Below are positions 1 to 10,814 of a stretch of 64,000 bases of DNA, piece after piece (the first letter of the stretch is position 1; each line of letters opens with the position of its first letter). This stretch comes from Loxodes magnus (lineage: Eukaryota > Ciliophora > Karyorelictea > Loxodida > Loxodidae): positions 434,001-498,000 of the forward strand of contig CAMPDV010000193.1 of NCBI GenBank assembly GCA_946699065.1, written 5' to 3'. The notes beneath the pieces are model-generated. The model was not told the DNA's origin, did no database searches, and saw only the letters and a list, made by a program, of their open reading frames with translations. A program made the position numbers and the translations under genes.

Positions 1-2008
1 TTAGAAAATAGTCTTGAGCTAGTCGAAGGAAACTCTGAAGAAGCAAAAGCTGCAAATTAAGTAAAGACAAGAATTAAGCAGTTTTTCCCTGAAAGACACT
101 GCTTTACTTTAGTGAGACCTGTTTTAAAAGAAGAATAGCTACATTAAATAACATCTCTTTAGATTGAAGATCTCAGACCAGAGTACTAGTCTAAAATAAC
201 AGAAATTAGAAATCATTTAATTAAGCAGACTCATATAAAGCGAGTAGTTTCTAAATAAATATCTGGAAGTGTTCTACTTAACTTAGCTCTTGAGTATGTT
301 TTTTAAATTAACTAAGGCTTTGTGCCTGTCATTGAAAATGCATTTGGAGAAGCTGTAAGTGCTGAAGCACGACGAAAAAAAGAGTATATCTTCTAAAAAT
401 TCAACTAGCAAGTAACTCTTAATTTAGATAAGCTCAATCTCGTTACCAAGAAATGAATAAGACTTGTTTATAGAGTGGCAAAGCAGCTCATTAAAGTTTA
501 TTAATTAGTATGATGATTTGCTTGCTGACTTGCTTAGTGATAATGAAGTAAGAGAAAGGAAAAAAGAATTATGATAGAGCTTTGAGGATATTCTATTCTA
601 ATTTATTAAAGAGAACGAAAGTAAAAGCAATTAGCAATGTCAAGAGCTTTTAGAAGATATTCAAATGAAGCTTAAATAGTCTGAATCCTTAGATAAACTT
701 TTAAAAAACTTCTAGGTTTTCTTAAAAGACTATGATAGCTAAGGAATAGGGCCTTCTAAATATACCTGCTTAGAAGAATTCTACAACTATCTAATCAATT
801 CTATTTATTCAAAGCTTCAAATTTAATACCAGCAGCATGAAAACTAGATACTTGAAATGCAAATAGATCTATAAAACCAGTATAAATTAAAAGAGGAGTT
901 TAAAGTGCTAAATTAAAGACTGAGAGATTAATTCCAGTAATAAGATAATGAATTCAATATAGAAAAGGAAAAACTCCTAAGCGAAATAAAGAGATTCAGA
1001 AGTGAACAGGATGCTAAAATAATCGAAGCGGAGGACTAAAGAGATCATTTCAAACGTGAAGCGAAAAAGTACAAATTAGAAATAAATTAAGTAACAAAAA
1101 ATAAAAAGAAAGAAATTGAGTAAATTTCTAATTTTAAAGATTAACAGATAGAAGAGCTTACTAACTAGAATAATGAAATAATATAAAAATTACATGAAAG
1201 CAAGTAATAAAATATCATGAAATAAAAGCAAATAGATCAGATGGAAAGAAATCATTTAGAAGAAGTTTAAGACCTCAATAAAAAAATAAAAATGCTTGAA
1301 GCAAGAGCAGGATAACTTCCCTAGAAAAACAGCGATACAACAGCTCTGGAAACAGTTTAAGATCATGTTTAAAAGCTATTTGTAAAAATTAAAGCGAATT
1401 CTAGTAAAAAGTATGACGAAATAGACACTTTGGAAAAAATGAAGAGTTAATATGAAAAAATGGACCACCAGAATTTTGAATATCAAGAAAAATATACTAA
1501 GCTTGAGGAAAAATACCATTGTGATATTTAAAAGCAGAAGTAAAATTTTGAAGATAAGATCTATAACATCAATTAAAATTGTGATTACTTAAACCAAGAG
1601 AAAAACGAGATTCAAGGCAAAATAGAAAGACTTGAAGCAGAGAAGTAAAAGTTATAGCAATTCTACTAAGAGAAGTTGCAAAAGAATGAAATTATTTACT
1701 AAGACTACAAAAAGGAGAAAGAAGAATTAAGTGAATAAATTTCATATCAAAAGTAAGAAATACAAAAGTAAAACGAAGATTACTAAGAACAGATAAATTC
1801 GATTGTAAAGTTTAAAGAATAGTATACTCTTGAGCGTGATAATGTAGATATAATACTCAGCTTATTTAGATAACTATGTCTCAATCTAAATCCAAAAGGT
1901 TAGAAAAATAAGGTTTGCGGAATTGCACATGATATTAATAAGTTGCCATCTGAATACAGAAACACTATAACTAACGTGCTTAAAGAAACTAATATCCCAT
2001 ATAAATGA
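1..2008 (+). CDS. Guanylate-binding-protein-like GTPase, C-terminal part (5' end outside window)
   Basis: Read with TAA/TAG as Gln, the first 150 codons match the region after the GTPase core of the GBP/atlastin family: FFPERHCFTLVRP, then LRPEY, then a YVFQINQGFVPVIENAFGEA segment typical of the GBP helical junction. The remaining ~500 residues are Gln/Glu/Lys-rich coiled coil, a common GBP C-terminal extension in ciliates. GBPs are dynamin-related GTPases acting on membranes; the P-loop half lies upstream of the window. The frame changes once: frame 1 meets AAA-TGA at 451-456 and the coherent protein continues +1 from base 455 (NEQDLFIEWQSSS). An in-frame TGA at 572-574 is read as Trp. Termination is TGA at 2006-2008. 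The frame change may be an extra A in AAGAAAT, gene decay, or a programmed +1 shift. Family assignment is fairly firm; the exact paralogue is not. Confidence 0.8.
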
Positions 2009-2498
2009 AGTCTTTAATTTAACTGCTTAATCATTTTTTCTTTTATTAGTAATTTACTTTTTATAAATTTCAAAACTATCCAATTATGTAAAAGTGTCAT
2101 CAATATACACTAAAGATTCAATTTAATCATTTTATCAACTTATGAGCAAAACATTTCTATAACCTTCTACAATATTTTAATCCTAAGAAAATGCTAAGGA
2201 GAAAAGGGAATATTTGGATTAAGCAACTTTATATTTATTTTTCCTTGCAAGCTAAAGTAATAATATCCTCATTGATAAGCTATCAGTATAAAATTAATTC
2301 TCAAAACACTATAAAAATATAAAGCTAATTTATTGAAAAAGTTAATTAAGTAATCAATCTTATTAAATTTGATTAAATTAGAGTTTCTAAATTTACTTTC
2401 ACACTCATATTATAGTTAAATAATTAAGTAGCGAAAAGTATATTAAAGAAAGATATAAAATTTAGAAATATAAATGAAGGAATAAAATATAACTAGCT

Positions 2499-3971
2499 AT
2501 GAACTAAGTATATGACATAGTATATGTTGAAACTAAACTAAACATAAATAAACTAAGCTAATTTGAACATGATATTAATTATTATTTAAATACCCTTATT
2601 AAATAAAAGATGCAAAATTTAAGAGAATATCAAGAGTAAAGCTCATCATCTTTGTCTATTTCAAATATGCTTTAGAACGAATCTTAGACTTTGAAGAAAA
2701 TTAATAAAGAGATTCTTCAAAATTTGCAAAAGTAGAGTAATAAAATATTTTGTAAATCTAAAAGTACCTCTAATCTTATTAGCAAGAATAATAGATATTA
2801 GAATAAAAGCTAGAAAGCTAATGAATCAAATAAAGAAAGTATTTTGAACCAGTAATCTCTTATGTCATAAACGTAGCAATATTTTTAAGCTTCTTTGAAT
2901 CGAAATGAATAGGGAGAAAGTACTAAGAAATTTGTTTAAAAATAAGTGATCTAAGATAATTTTGATTCTTAAACAATTAACTAATCATAGGATACAAATT
3001 ATAAAATAGGATAAATTAATAGAAATAAAAGGAATATTAGTAAAGATCGATCCTCTTTATACTATCGCTAAGTTGAATGACAAAAAGCTGCTAAAATCAA
3101 ATATGAAAAAATAAAAAATGAACAAGAAAAATCCAAACTTCTAGTGTGCACATTTAAACCATAAATTACTCCCTTTTAGCTTAAAGTTCCAAATTAAAAA
3201 AACGATTTATATACCAGAGACTTAGAGTGAAAGAAGCAACAGCAATAAAAGAATTATATTAGCAAAGCAAAAATGATGCTCAAGCAAATTTAGAATTTTA
3301 CATTTCAACCTGAAATAAGCCAGCTTTCTTCGAATTCAAGTAGAAATTTATTTAGTCATTTTTTTGATAAATCACCAGCATAGAGTAGATAACAAGAGTC
3401 AGATATATAATGAAAAAATAAAACTTTTCATACTTCAGCCTAAAAGTCATAAAGTGCTCCTAGGAACTATTTCAGAAAAACCTCTTCTAAAAATAAAGAA
3501 AGTCAAAATGAAATATTCTTAAAAAAGAGTTCTTTAATAAGGAACAAATCAGAAGCAAAACTAAGTATAAATGCAAAGAAAGATAAAGCAACCTTCAGAA
3601 AGGAAAAAATATTGCTTAAAGCTTAAAACTAACAGAGTAAAACAGAAATTATAGAAAATAAAGTTTCCAGAAAGGAAAATATGAATATTAAGACTAAAAG
3701 TAAACTTAAAAATAATGAAATTGAAATAAATTAAGCAAGCAAAATATTAAACAAAAATCAAAATAGAAAATAGCAAAAGATTGTGGATTTAGATTTAAAA
3801 ACAGAAATTTAATAATTCAAAAAATCTATAGGATACTTAAGGAACTTCTTGAAGTAAAACAAATAGAAGATTGACTATTAATCTATAGAATCTGGTAAGA
3901 AGTTTCTTATAGCCTTGTAGAAGAGTATAGCAAATTCCTGTATAAGTAAGAAATCTGACTCTTAAACATGA
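2499..3971 (+). CDS. Uncharacterised K/Q/S-rich basic protein with three in-frame TGA codons
   Basis: A single frame from ATG 2499 to TGA 3969-3971 (about 490 aa) dense in TAA/TAG Gln codons, without any frame change. In-frame TGA codons at 3078, 3228 and 3411 interrupt it if TGA is only stop; read as Trp they give VEWQKAAKIKYEKIK, RDLEWKKQQQQ and DIQWKNKTF, and the sequence on both sides keeps the same Lys/Asn/Gln/Ser-rich character, so Trp reading is favoured. No TGG was seen in this frame. There is no signal peptide or membrane segment; the protein looks largely disordered and basic, with short helical stretches. No family recognised. The alternative is that translation stops at 3080 and the rest is 3' sequence, which the codon composition argues against. 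Confidence 0.6.
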
Positions 3972-6156
3972 TAAGATTCTCTTAATTTATTACTCTTTAA
4001 GACTTAAATAGCAAATTTAATATTTATAGTCTAAGTATAAAATCTATTAATTTTAACTTTAGCTATTTTAATACTTTTCTTTAACTTCAAGAAGCAATAA
4101 ATCCTCAAATCCATTAATTAAAAACTATAAATTCTTTAACTGACTCTCAGTTAAAGTTATTTATTGAAGTAGAAGCAATGTAGCATTTATCTTAAGTACT
4201 TATTTAAAATTATATCTAATGATTATTAAGAATCAATAGACTCATAATAAGAAATAATCTATACTTAAACAACTTATTTCTTTTCTAATATACAAATAAT
4301 TGCTACTTACTATTTAATAATTAAAAGACATTTAATCACTTCTTAACTTTAGAAAGTATCCATTTTTATTATATTTATTTATAAATAGAAAATACTAAAA
4401 GGGAATTATGATATTAAGTAGTATAAGGGATTAATAATGAAAAGGCTATTAAAGTAAAAATAGGAAAATTATAAAATCTATAAAATATTTTAAAGTATAC
4501 TATAAATAAAGCAATATGAGTGCTTATTTTCTAGTAGTTTATAAACATATTTTTATAATTGTTTTGCTATTTATTTACTTAATCATGTTAAATCATTTTA
4601 ATTTATTTATCCTAATTCAATTATTAAGTATTTTATTTAAATCAGATTGGAAGTATAAATAAAAATTGCAAACCACTAAAGAATGTCATCCTATTAAAAC
4701 CTTTTAAGCCAAAAAATCAATCTAATAGAATGATTTTGAAATTTAAATCTTACAGTGAAGGAAAATTAATTTTTTAAATATTGATAAACATTAAAAAGCA
4801 AATTAGAGCAAAACAATGAAGGCATAATTCATTATCATTTCAACTATCATAAGACTATTAAAGAATTTACTTACAGATTCTCAAAATATTTACTTATGGA
4901 GAAGCAAAAAGTTGATTTTACAAAGACCTCAGGGTATTAAACCTTTTATTGCAACTTAAACTCCTAGAGTAGTTTCTTAATATTTTCTAAATTAAATTAA
5001 TTGTAATAAATGTAATTTAAGTTAACCTAATCTTTTTCTTTATTATGTAAAGAAAAAATTATTTTTTACATTTAGAAAATTAATTGAGACTCAAGCAATT
5101 TAAAAGCTTGGAAAATATATAAAAAGCACGTTAAATTATATAATTTAACCTTATTCTATGTTGAAATGATTATAATTAAGTAGTACTTATAGAAAGGCTT
5201 TTAGTATATTGAAAATAATATCTAAAATAAAATTTGAATTATTGTATAACTAAAATAGTAAAAAGACTTGACTAAACTCTATAAAGTAATTTTATTTAGA
5301 TAATCATATACATTTGGCTTAAAGTGAGGCTGTTAGTATGATAATGTTTTAAATGTATTGATATAATCACAGTAAAAGGCTTAGAAGCCACATAATATAC
5401 ATTTATTCAATTATATTATTTTCTTTATTGGTTATTTATATATTTTAACTCATTAAGAAATTTGCTTCAATGTTTACTCTATATGTTCTACTTGATTTTG
5501 TAGAGTGCTAGAGTTAAAAAAATAGTAAATATATAAATATTACCTTAGATCTTGAAATCACAGTAAAAACATATAGAAGTTTTTATTCTATAATGTAACT
5601 ATTTGACTAGAAAATTCATTTTAGAAGCTTTAAGGCTAGAAAACTTTCATCCAACTCTAAAAGGTTTTTCTAACTTCTTTAGAAGCTTCTTATACTAAAA
5701 GAAATAGTATTACTTAAGCTTTAACATTCTACTTCTTTCTTTGTTGGGAATAATTCTATAATGAAATCTCTTATTTCTAAATGTTTATTCATTCTCAAAG
5801 TGAATTGAGATATTTCTATAACTATTAGTAAGTAAACCTAAGCATTCAAAATGCTCAAAAAAGCATGTTAAGCAATAAAAATAATTCATTATTAGCTTTA
5901 CTAAATTGCGAAGCTTGTTTCCAGATGTTTATTTTGAAATATAGAAAGTAGAAATAGATTTATAATGATATTCTTATCTTATCACTTTGCATAAAAATAG
6001 AAAAAATACGTAAGAAGGTTATAAATAAAAAAGCGTAAAAATTTGAAAGCTAATAAATAAAATTTAGTTAAATTACGTTTAAAATACTTAATCAAGGTTT
6101 TAATATGCTTCCATATTGTCTCATTTATAAGCTAATAATTAAAGCTATATAATAAT
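3972..6156. other. AT-rich intergenic stretch, no firm gene
   Basis: About 2.2 kb of AT-rich sequence. An open frame on the plus strand starts at ATG 4816 and ends at TGA about 5170 (roughly 117 codons, includes Trp-Arg-Ser-Lys-Lys and Arg-Pro-Gln-Gly). Around 5520-5960 another stretch can be read in more than one frame. Neither resembles a known family, and in a genome where TGA is the only stop such frames arise by chance, so I call no gene here. Confidence 0.5.
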
Positions 6157-7353
6157 ATGGATTTCAATTAGATGAATGACTTCTGGGACTTGAAGTAATT
6201 TGGTGAGTTTGGAGATGTAAATCCCTCAATTACTGATTCAGCAACTTACACATTCTTAGGTGCAAATACTATGGAAGCTACTTTTAGAGCAGAAAACTAG
6301 GGTTGTTTCCTTTATTCTAGACACTGGTGTCCAAGTAATAAATATTTGGCGGAAGCATTATCAGCCTTAGAAGGAAGTGAAAATGCTTGGGTTACAGCTT
6401 CAGGAATGTCAGCTATAACATGTTCTATTCTATAAATTTGCAATAGTGGTGATCACATAATAACAAGTGCAACGGTTTATGGAGGAACTTTCGCCTTTTT
6501 CAAAAATTGGCTTCCTAAAATAAACATTTAGGTTACTTTTGTAAACATTCTAGATTTAGAAGAAATATAGAGTTCTATATAAAGTAATACTAAAATTATT
6601 TACACGGAAACCATGAGCAATCCTTTACTTAATATTGCAGATTTACCTGCCATTAGTGCTATAGCTAAAAAAAATAATATTAAATTGATTGTAGATAACA
6701 CTTTTACACCACTCATCTTTCAGCCTCTTAAACTTGGAGCAGATATTGTTGTATATAGTATGACAAAATATCTAAACGGAAAAGGCGATTAAATTGCAGG
6801 AGCAATTTGTGGAAGTAATGAATTTATAAATTCGCTTATTGATGTTAACAAAGGAACCTGCATGTTATTAGGACCTACATTAGATTCTATGAGATCAGCT
6901 AGTATTCTTAAAAATTTACATACTTTGCACATTCGCATGGTTAAGCATAGTTAAAATGCAAGTTATTTAGCTCAAAAATTTAAGGAAAATAACATCAAAG
7001 TTATCTATCCTGGATTAGAAGACCATCCTGGTCATTAAACAATGCTTAGTATGATGAATAAAGAATATGGGTTTGGAGGAATGATGGCAGTAGAATTAAA
7101 GGACCATCCACAAGCTATCAAATTTATGGAGAAAATGTAATAACTAGATGTCGGTTATTTGGCAGTGAGTTTAGGATACTTTAGAACATTATTTAGTGCT
7201 TCTGGATCAAGTACTTCGTCAGAGGTTCCTGAATCAGAATAGAAGAAAATGGGGCTTTCAAAGGGTCTTGTAAGAATGTCTATAGGACTTGATCCTGAGA
7301 TAACAAGAACTTTCGATAGAATGAAGTAGGCATATGATTTTGCCCTGCAATGA
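6157..7353 (+). CDS. PLP-dependent methionine gamma-lyase / cystathionine gamma-lyase family enzyme
   Basis: Complete 398-aa protein, no internal TGA, all Trp codons TGG, stop TGA 7351-7353. Length and motifs fit the Cys/Met metabolism PLP family (fold type I): YSRHWCPSNKYLAEALSALE takes the place of the usual YSR..NPT motif; VTASGMSAI is the PLP-phosphate-binding turn; YTETMSNP and VDNTFTP contain the conserved substrate and PLP-pyridine Asp regions; SMTKYLNGKGD carries the Schiff-base lysine, Lys204. The SRHW/NTFTP pattern resembles methionine gamma-lyases of the plant/bacterial type more than gamma-synthases, but side activities vary in this family, so the exact reaction (Met to methanethiol, ammonia and 2-oxobutyrate, or Cys/cystathionine lysis) is inferred. 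No signal peptide; probably cytosolic. The reading frame is intact, unlike several neighbours. Confidence 0.93.
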
Positions 7354-7884
7354 TAATAGTATAGCACTTTTACTAATTTTATTTAGAAGTAAATATCTTC
7401 ATTAATATGTAAAAATAATATTATTCTAAGTAATAAAAATTTTATTTTTCTTAATAGAGCATATGCATATATTTTAAGACATCATATTAACATTTATTAG
7501 TCATTTCATTTTATTAAATAAAACTCAATTTCAACCATCTTAACTAATTTCTATATAGCTCATTAATAATACTATTTCATATTATATAGCTTGACTATCA
7601 AAGTAAGAACATTTTCCTTTAATAAGCATCTCCTTTACTAAAATAGGAAATAATTATTCTATTATAAAATGCCTTAATAAAGAGTATAAAGCACGTTAGT
7701 GGTGTAAAAATGAAAAAATATAAAAATTGGGCAAATAGGAATTAAGAATAAAAAATTAAATAATGTGGTAGATTAATAAAGTGAAATAAGTACTAATGTT
7801 ATACCATTGTAGTCTATATACATCTAAAATTATATTCCTTTTTTTAGTTTAACGTAAAGGAGTATAAATAAATTTACATTGATA
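7354..7884. other. AT-rich spacer between lyase gene and structured RNA
   Basis: No coding or repeat signal seen. A TATAAATA-type element lies at about 7862-7870, some 20-35 bases before the GC-rich RNA candidate, in a position suited to an external RNA polymerase III promoter. Confidence 0.4.
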
Positions 7885-8174
7885 ATTGAAAAGATGGTGG
7901 GAGCTGAGAATGACCTTCGTGACTAAATTTTCTGATTTTATGGCTAGGAACAAGTTCCTTTCCTGTCGCTGAGAAAGTCCCTGGTCAGAGTCATTTTCTG
8001 AAGGGAAAGCTGTCTTTGAGATTATCTTCTCTTAGTAGGGGCTTGAAGCCTGGCTGCTCGTAGCGATGGAGTTCCCTAGCAGCTGTTCCTGAGCACAACA
8101 GGATATCCCCGTTATTCCATAAAGAGAGAGCGTCGGGTCGTGCAATCGGAAAGGAGTTTCCGGTCCAAAAACTT
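7885..8174 (+). ncRNA. Candidate structured non-coding RNA with T-run terminator
   Basis: About 285 bases much richer in G and C than anything near it, preceded by a TATA-like element and ending at a run of six T (CTTTTTTAG, about 8166-8174), as expected of an RNA polymerase III transcript. By eye it folds into several local helices: GAGAATGAC (7902-7910) can pair with GTCATTTTC further on; AGGAAC AA GTTCCT is a hairpin; GCTGCT pairs with AGCAGC about 20 bases later; GGAAA GGAG TTTCC is a hairpin near the 3' end. There is no open frame of coding character. It lacks the 3' stem-loop of the SINEs at 9.2, 15.9, 16.4 and 30 kb. A GAGAAAGTCCC segment recalls the CR-I region of RNase P/MRP RNA, but other conserved elements are not evident, so no family is assigned. 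Confidence 0.5.
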
Positions 8175-8259
8175 TTTTAGTTGAAATGAATTAAATTAAT
8201 TAAATAAATTAAATTTTAAACTTTTAGAGCTTTATAAAACTGTTTTTCCATTTAGCTAT

Positions 8260-9160
8260 ATCTTTAAACGTGATTTCTTTGCAATGGAGATTCAAATTCT
8301 TCTTCCTATGCAAAATTAATTATTAAATATGTGAATTGTTCTTTTTAAGCAATTTTTTAATGTCCTAATCATAAATTTACATTTTTTATTTCTAATGTTT
8401 CTTTAAAACTTAGATGCATTCGGATTTGGTAACATTCATCTTTAAGTAAAAATTTTGCTTGCTTCATTAATTAAATTCTGTATCTACTTTGCAGATTTGG
8501 AAAGAAGAATAAAATCATATACCATTCTCTTCAAGCGAAGGTAACACTTAAGTTTTGGTTTCTAAAGCCCATTTAGGTTTTCTTACTATCCAAATATTTA
8601 ATTACAATGCTATAATACGACAATGGTAAATAGACCATGCGAAATTTTTTACATAACTTGTGCTTCATATGATAATATTCTAGCGTTTATTCCATCTATA
8701 ATAAAGGAAGAATTTATGCTTTTCTAAAATGATTCTAATACTCCTATAAGTCCAAGAAGTTGTTTGACTTTGTTAAGTTGATTAAATAAATATTTTCTTT
8801 CTATTTAGTTAAATTATTTTTCAACATCTGCGAGTGTTGCGATCATTTTAGTATTGCCTTTAGCATGTTCTGACAGTTATCATTATCTACTATATCACCC
8901 AATTCTATTAAATAGTTTATCTATTTTAATAAAGCTTATTAATGAAGACTAAATAAAATTTCTCTAATAAGTCATATTTTAAAATCTTTTTGCTAAAGCT
9001 TTATCATATAACTTTAGAATGGTTATAATAAGAAAACTAGGTAGCCAGTTTATCAAATCACCCTTATTCCTTTTTAAATTTGGAATAATTGCTGATATAT
9101 TTAGTTCCTAAGGAATTTCTTCCCAGCCTTAACATATCATTCAGAAAAGATTCATGAAAT
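8260..9160 (-). pseudogene. Degenerate LINE (non-LTR) reverse transcriptase fragment
   Basis: On the minus strand the sequence reads EEIPQELNISAIIPNLKR followed by NKGDLINW and LKLYDKALAKRF, the typical start of a non-LTR reverse transcriptase; then LADVEKQFNQI with KYLFNQLNKV, equivalent to the F.D..KAF motif A (near 8835); then VYDFILLSKSAKQIQNLINE (about 8440-8530), which matches the F/YADD-plus-following-helix motif C, the DD having decayed to YD-F. The order and spacing of the blocks fit LINE reverse transcriptases, but at least two frame changes and the lost catalytic Asp mark it as dead. Trp is encoded by TGA in places. No intact 3' tail is obvious at its lower end. Confidence 0.75.
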
Positions 9161-9186
9161 ACTAATAGTTATTATATATAAATAAA

Positions 9187-9515
9187 TAGGGAGGAGCAAT
9201 CCTTCAACTGAAATATACTTCAACTCTGTTACCAGGAAGTACCCATAGGTGAAAAATCAAACAAAGTCTTGGCAGAAGTCAAGAGAAGATAAGATTGAAG
9301 AGGCATCAAGTGACTTTATTGATGAGAGATGCTGAATATTAAGGTCTCTTAGGGTGGCGTTCTGATCATGGTCCTAAAGAAGGACAAAACACAAGGGATT
9401 GCTTGCACTGCAAAGTTCATAAAGGAATTTTTTTCACTTTAAAAATCTTTATTAAAGAGTTGCGCACCATTGAGGTGCTACGCGATCTATAATCTCATTT
9501 ATTTATAACCTTATG
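9187..9515 (+). mobile_element. SINE-like element, family A, copy 1
   Basis: Starts GGGAGGAGCAATCC and is similar along its whole length to the minus-strand copy at 29945-30282; both are preceded by TTATTATATATAAA, a possible external polymerase III TATA promoter about 15-20 bases upstream of the start. It ends in a conserved stem-loop (about 9459-9495, arms GCGCACC / GGTGCTACGCG) followed by ATAATCTCATTTATTTAT. The same stem-loop and tail end three other short elements and the LINE at 18.4 kb, so this element is probably mobilised by that LINE. The body has no coding character and no clear tRNA-type A/B boxes. Confidence 0.75.
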
Positions 9516-9780
9516 TCAAAGATTCACCTTTGAACTAGCTGTTTTCCATTTATAACTTCTTTTATAATTTATCATATTTATTGTAAGGTAAAAATATTAA
9601 ATCCTTATAAACACGAGTGTGGATAATATTTTCTTAAATACTAAGTTATATTTTCTTTATTTTTTAATTACTAAATTTATCTATTATTGAATTAGAATGT
9701 TCATTAAACACCAAATTCTCCCATTAATGTATGAGTCAATTTATTTATTTTTGAAACGTCCCACTTAAAGGCTATAAAGG

Positions 9781-10390
9781 ATGTTCACTTCAAATTTATT
9801 ATAGAATAATTCTAATAATAGTAATTTCAGTAAATTACCTATCTGGAATTAAATAAATAATATCGAAGAGAAATAATTATTTTATACAAATTCAGAACCT
9901 AAAGCAACTTTCGAAAAAAACCTTTAAGACAGATGTTATTCTATCGAGAATCCCCATTACATTTGTGGAGAATTGATTAGTATATGAGCATATTCTGGAT
10001 TACGATTGCTATATAGACATGTGGGAATGGATAATAACAAAGATTGGACAATGCGATATTTAAGATTAATAACATATGGAAAAACTATATAAATTAATTT
10101 CCAAAAAATAAATTAGAATACATTGATCTGCAAATAAACTTTTTTAATTGGATGTTACTTAAAAGGAGATTATAATTATTTGAACTGGAAAAAGATGAAT
10201 GATAAGAAAATTCAGCAACTGAGGGAGAAGAAGTGAAAGACCAGAAAAATATAAAAAGAACGAGAAAGATAAAGAGGAGGAAGAAGAACAAGAAGAGCAA
10301 AAGGAAGAATAGAAGGAATAAGCTGATGATGTAGATGATCTAGCTGATCTAGCTGAAGAAGAGGACGGAGGTGAAAGTGTGAAGAAGTGA
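9781..10390 (+). CDS. Uncharacterised protein with acidic C-terminal tail; possible +1 frameshift gene
   Basis: ATG 9781 opens a frame that reads coherently for 151 codons (HYICGELISIWAYSG, YRHVGMDNNKDW, GDYNYLNWKKMNDKK) to a TGA at 10234-10236. A TGA at 9985-9987 within it is read as Trp. Shifting +1 at AAG-TGA (AAG T GAA AGA CCA) continues directly into a highly acidic tail, EEEEEQEEQKEEQ then DDVDDLADLAEEEDGGE, ending at TGA 10388-10390 in frame 2. The acidic run is strongly frame-specific, which supports that frame as coding. So either the two parts are one protein joined by a +1 shift or an indel, or the tail is a remnant. No membrane segment; no family recognised. Confidence 0.5.
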
Positions 10391-10814
10391 AAAACTTTTA
10401 AATATCATTATAACATCTTTAATTGAAGGAAGCAATTCCAATAATGAAAAATTGTTATAAGAGTCATTTAGTTAAATTTAAATTAATTTATTTTTGATTA
10501 CTTAATTAAATTAATTTGAATTAATTTAATTTCTTAGGATTTAAAATTTTCTTAACCTGAAAAGCACTTCCTTAGTATCTCCTTTAAGATATAGAAATTT
10601 CTTTTAGCTTTATTTTTAAGTTCTGAATAATTAAGTAATTTTCACAAACTTATAGCTTTATGCTTTCATTTGTATACTTTCAAAAAAGAAAATAATCTTA
10701 AATTCTAGTTCTATTTATTCCATTATATTAATAATTATTTTCTAGGTAAGAGCAACTTGGCGACTATTATTTGAAATTTCTTAGCAGAAAACTAGCATAG
10801 AACTTTATATAAGC

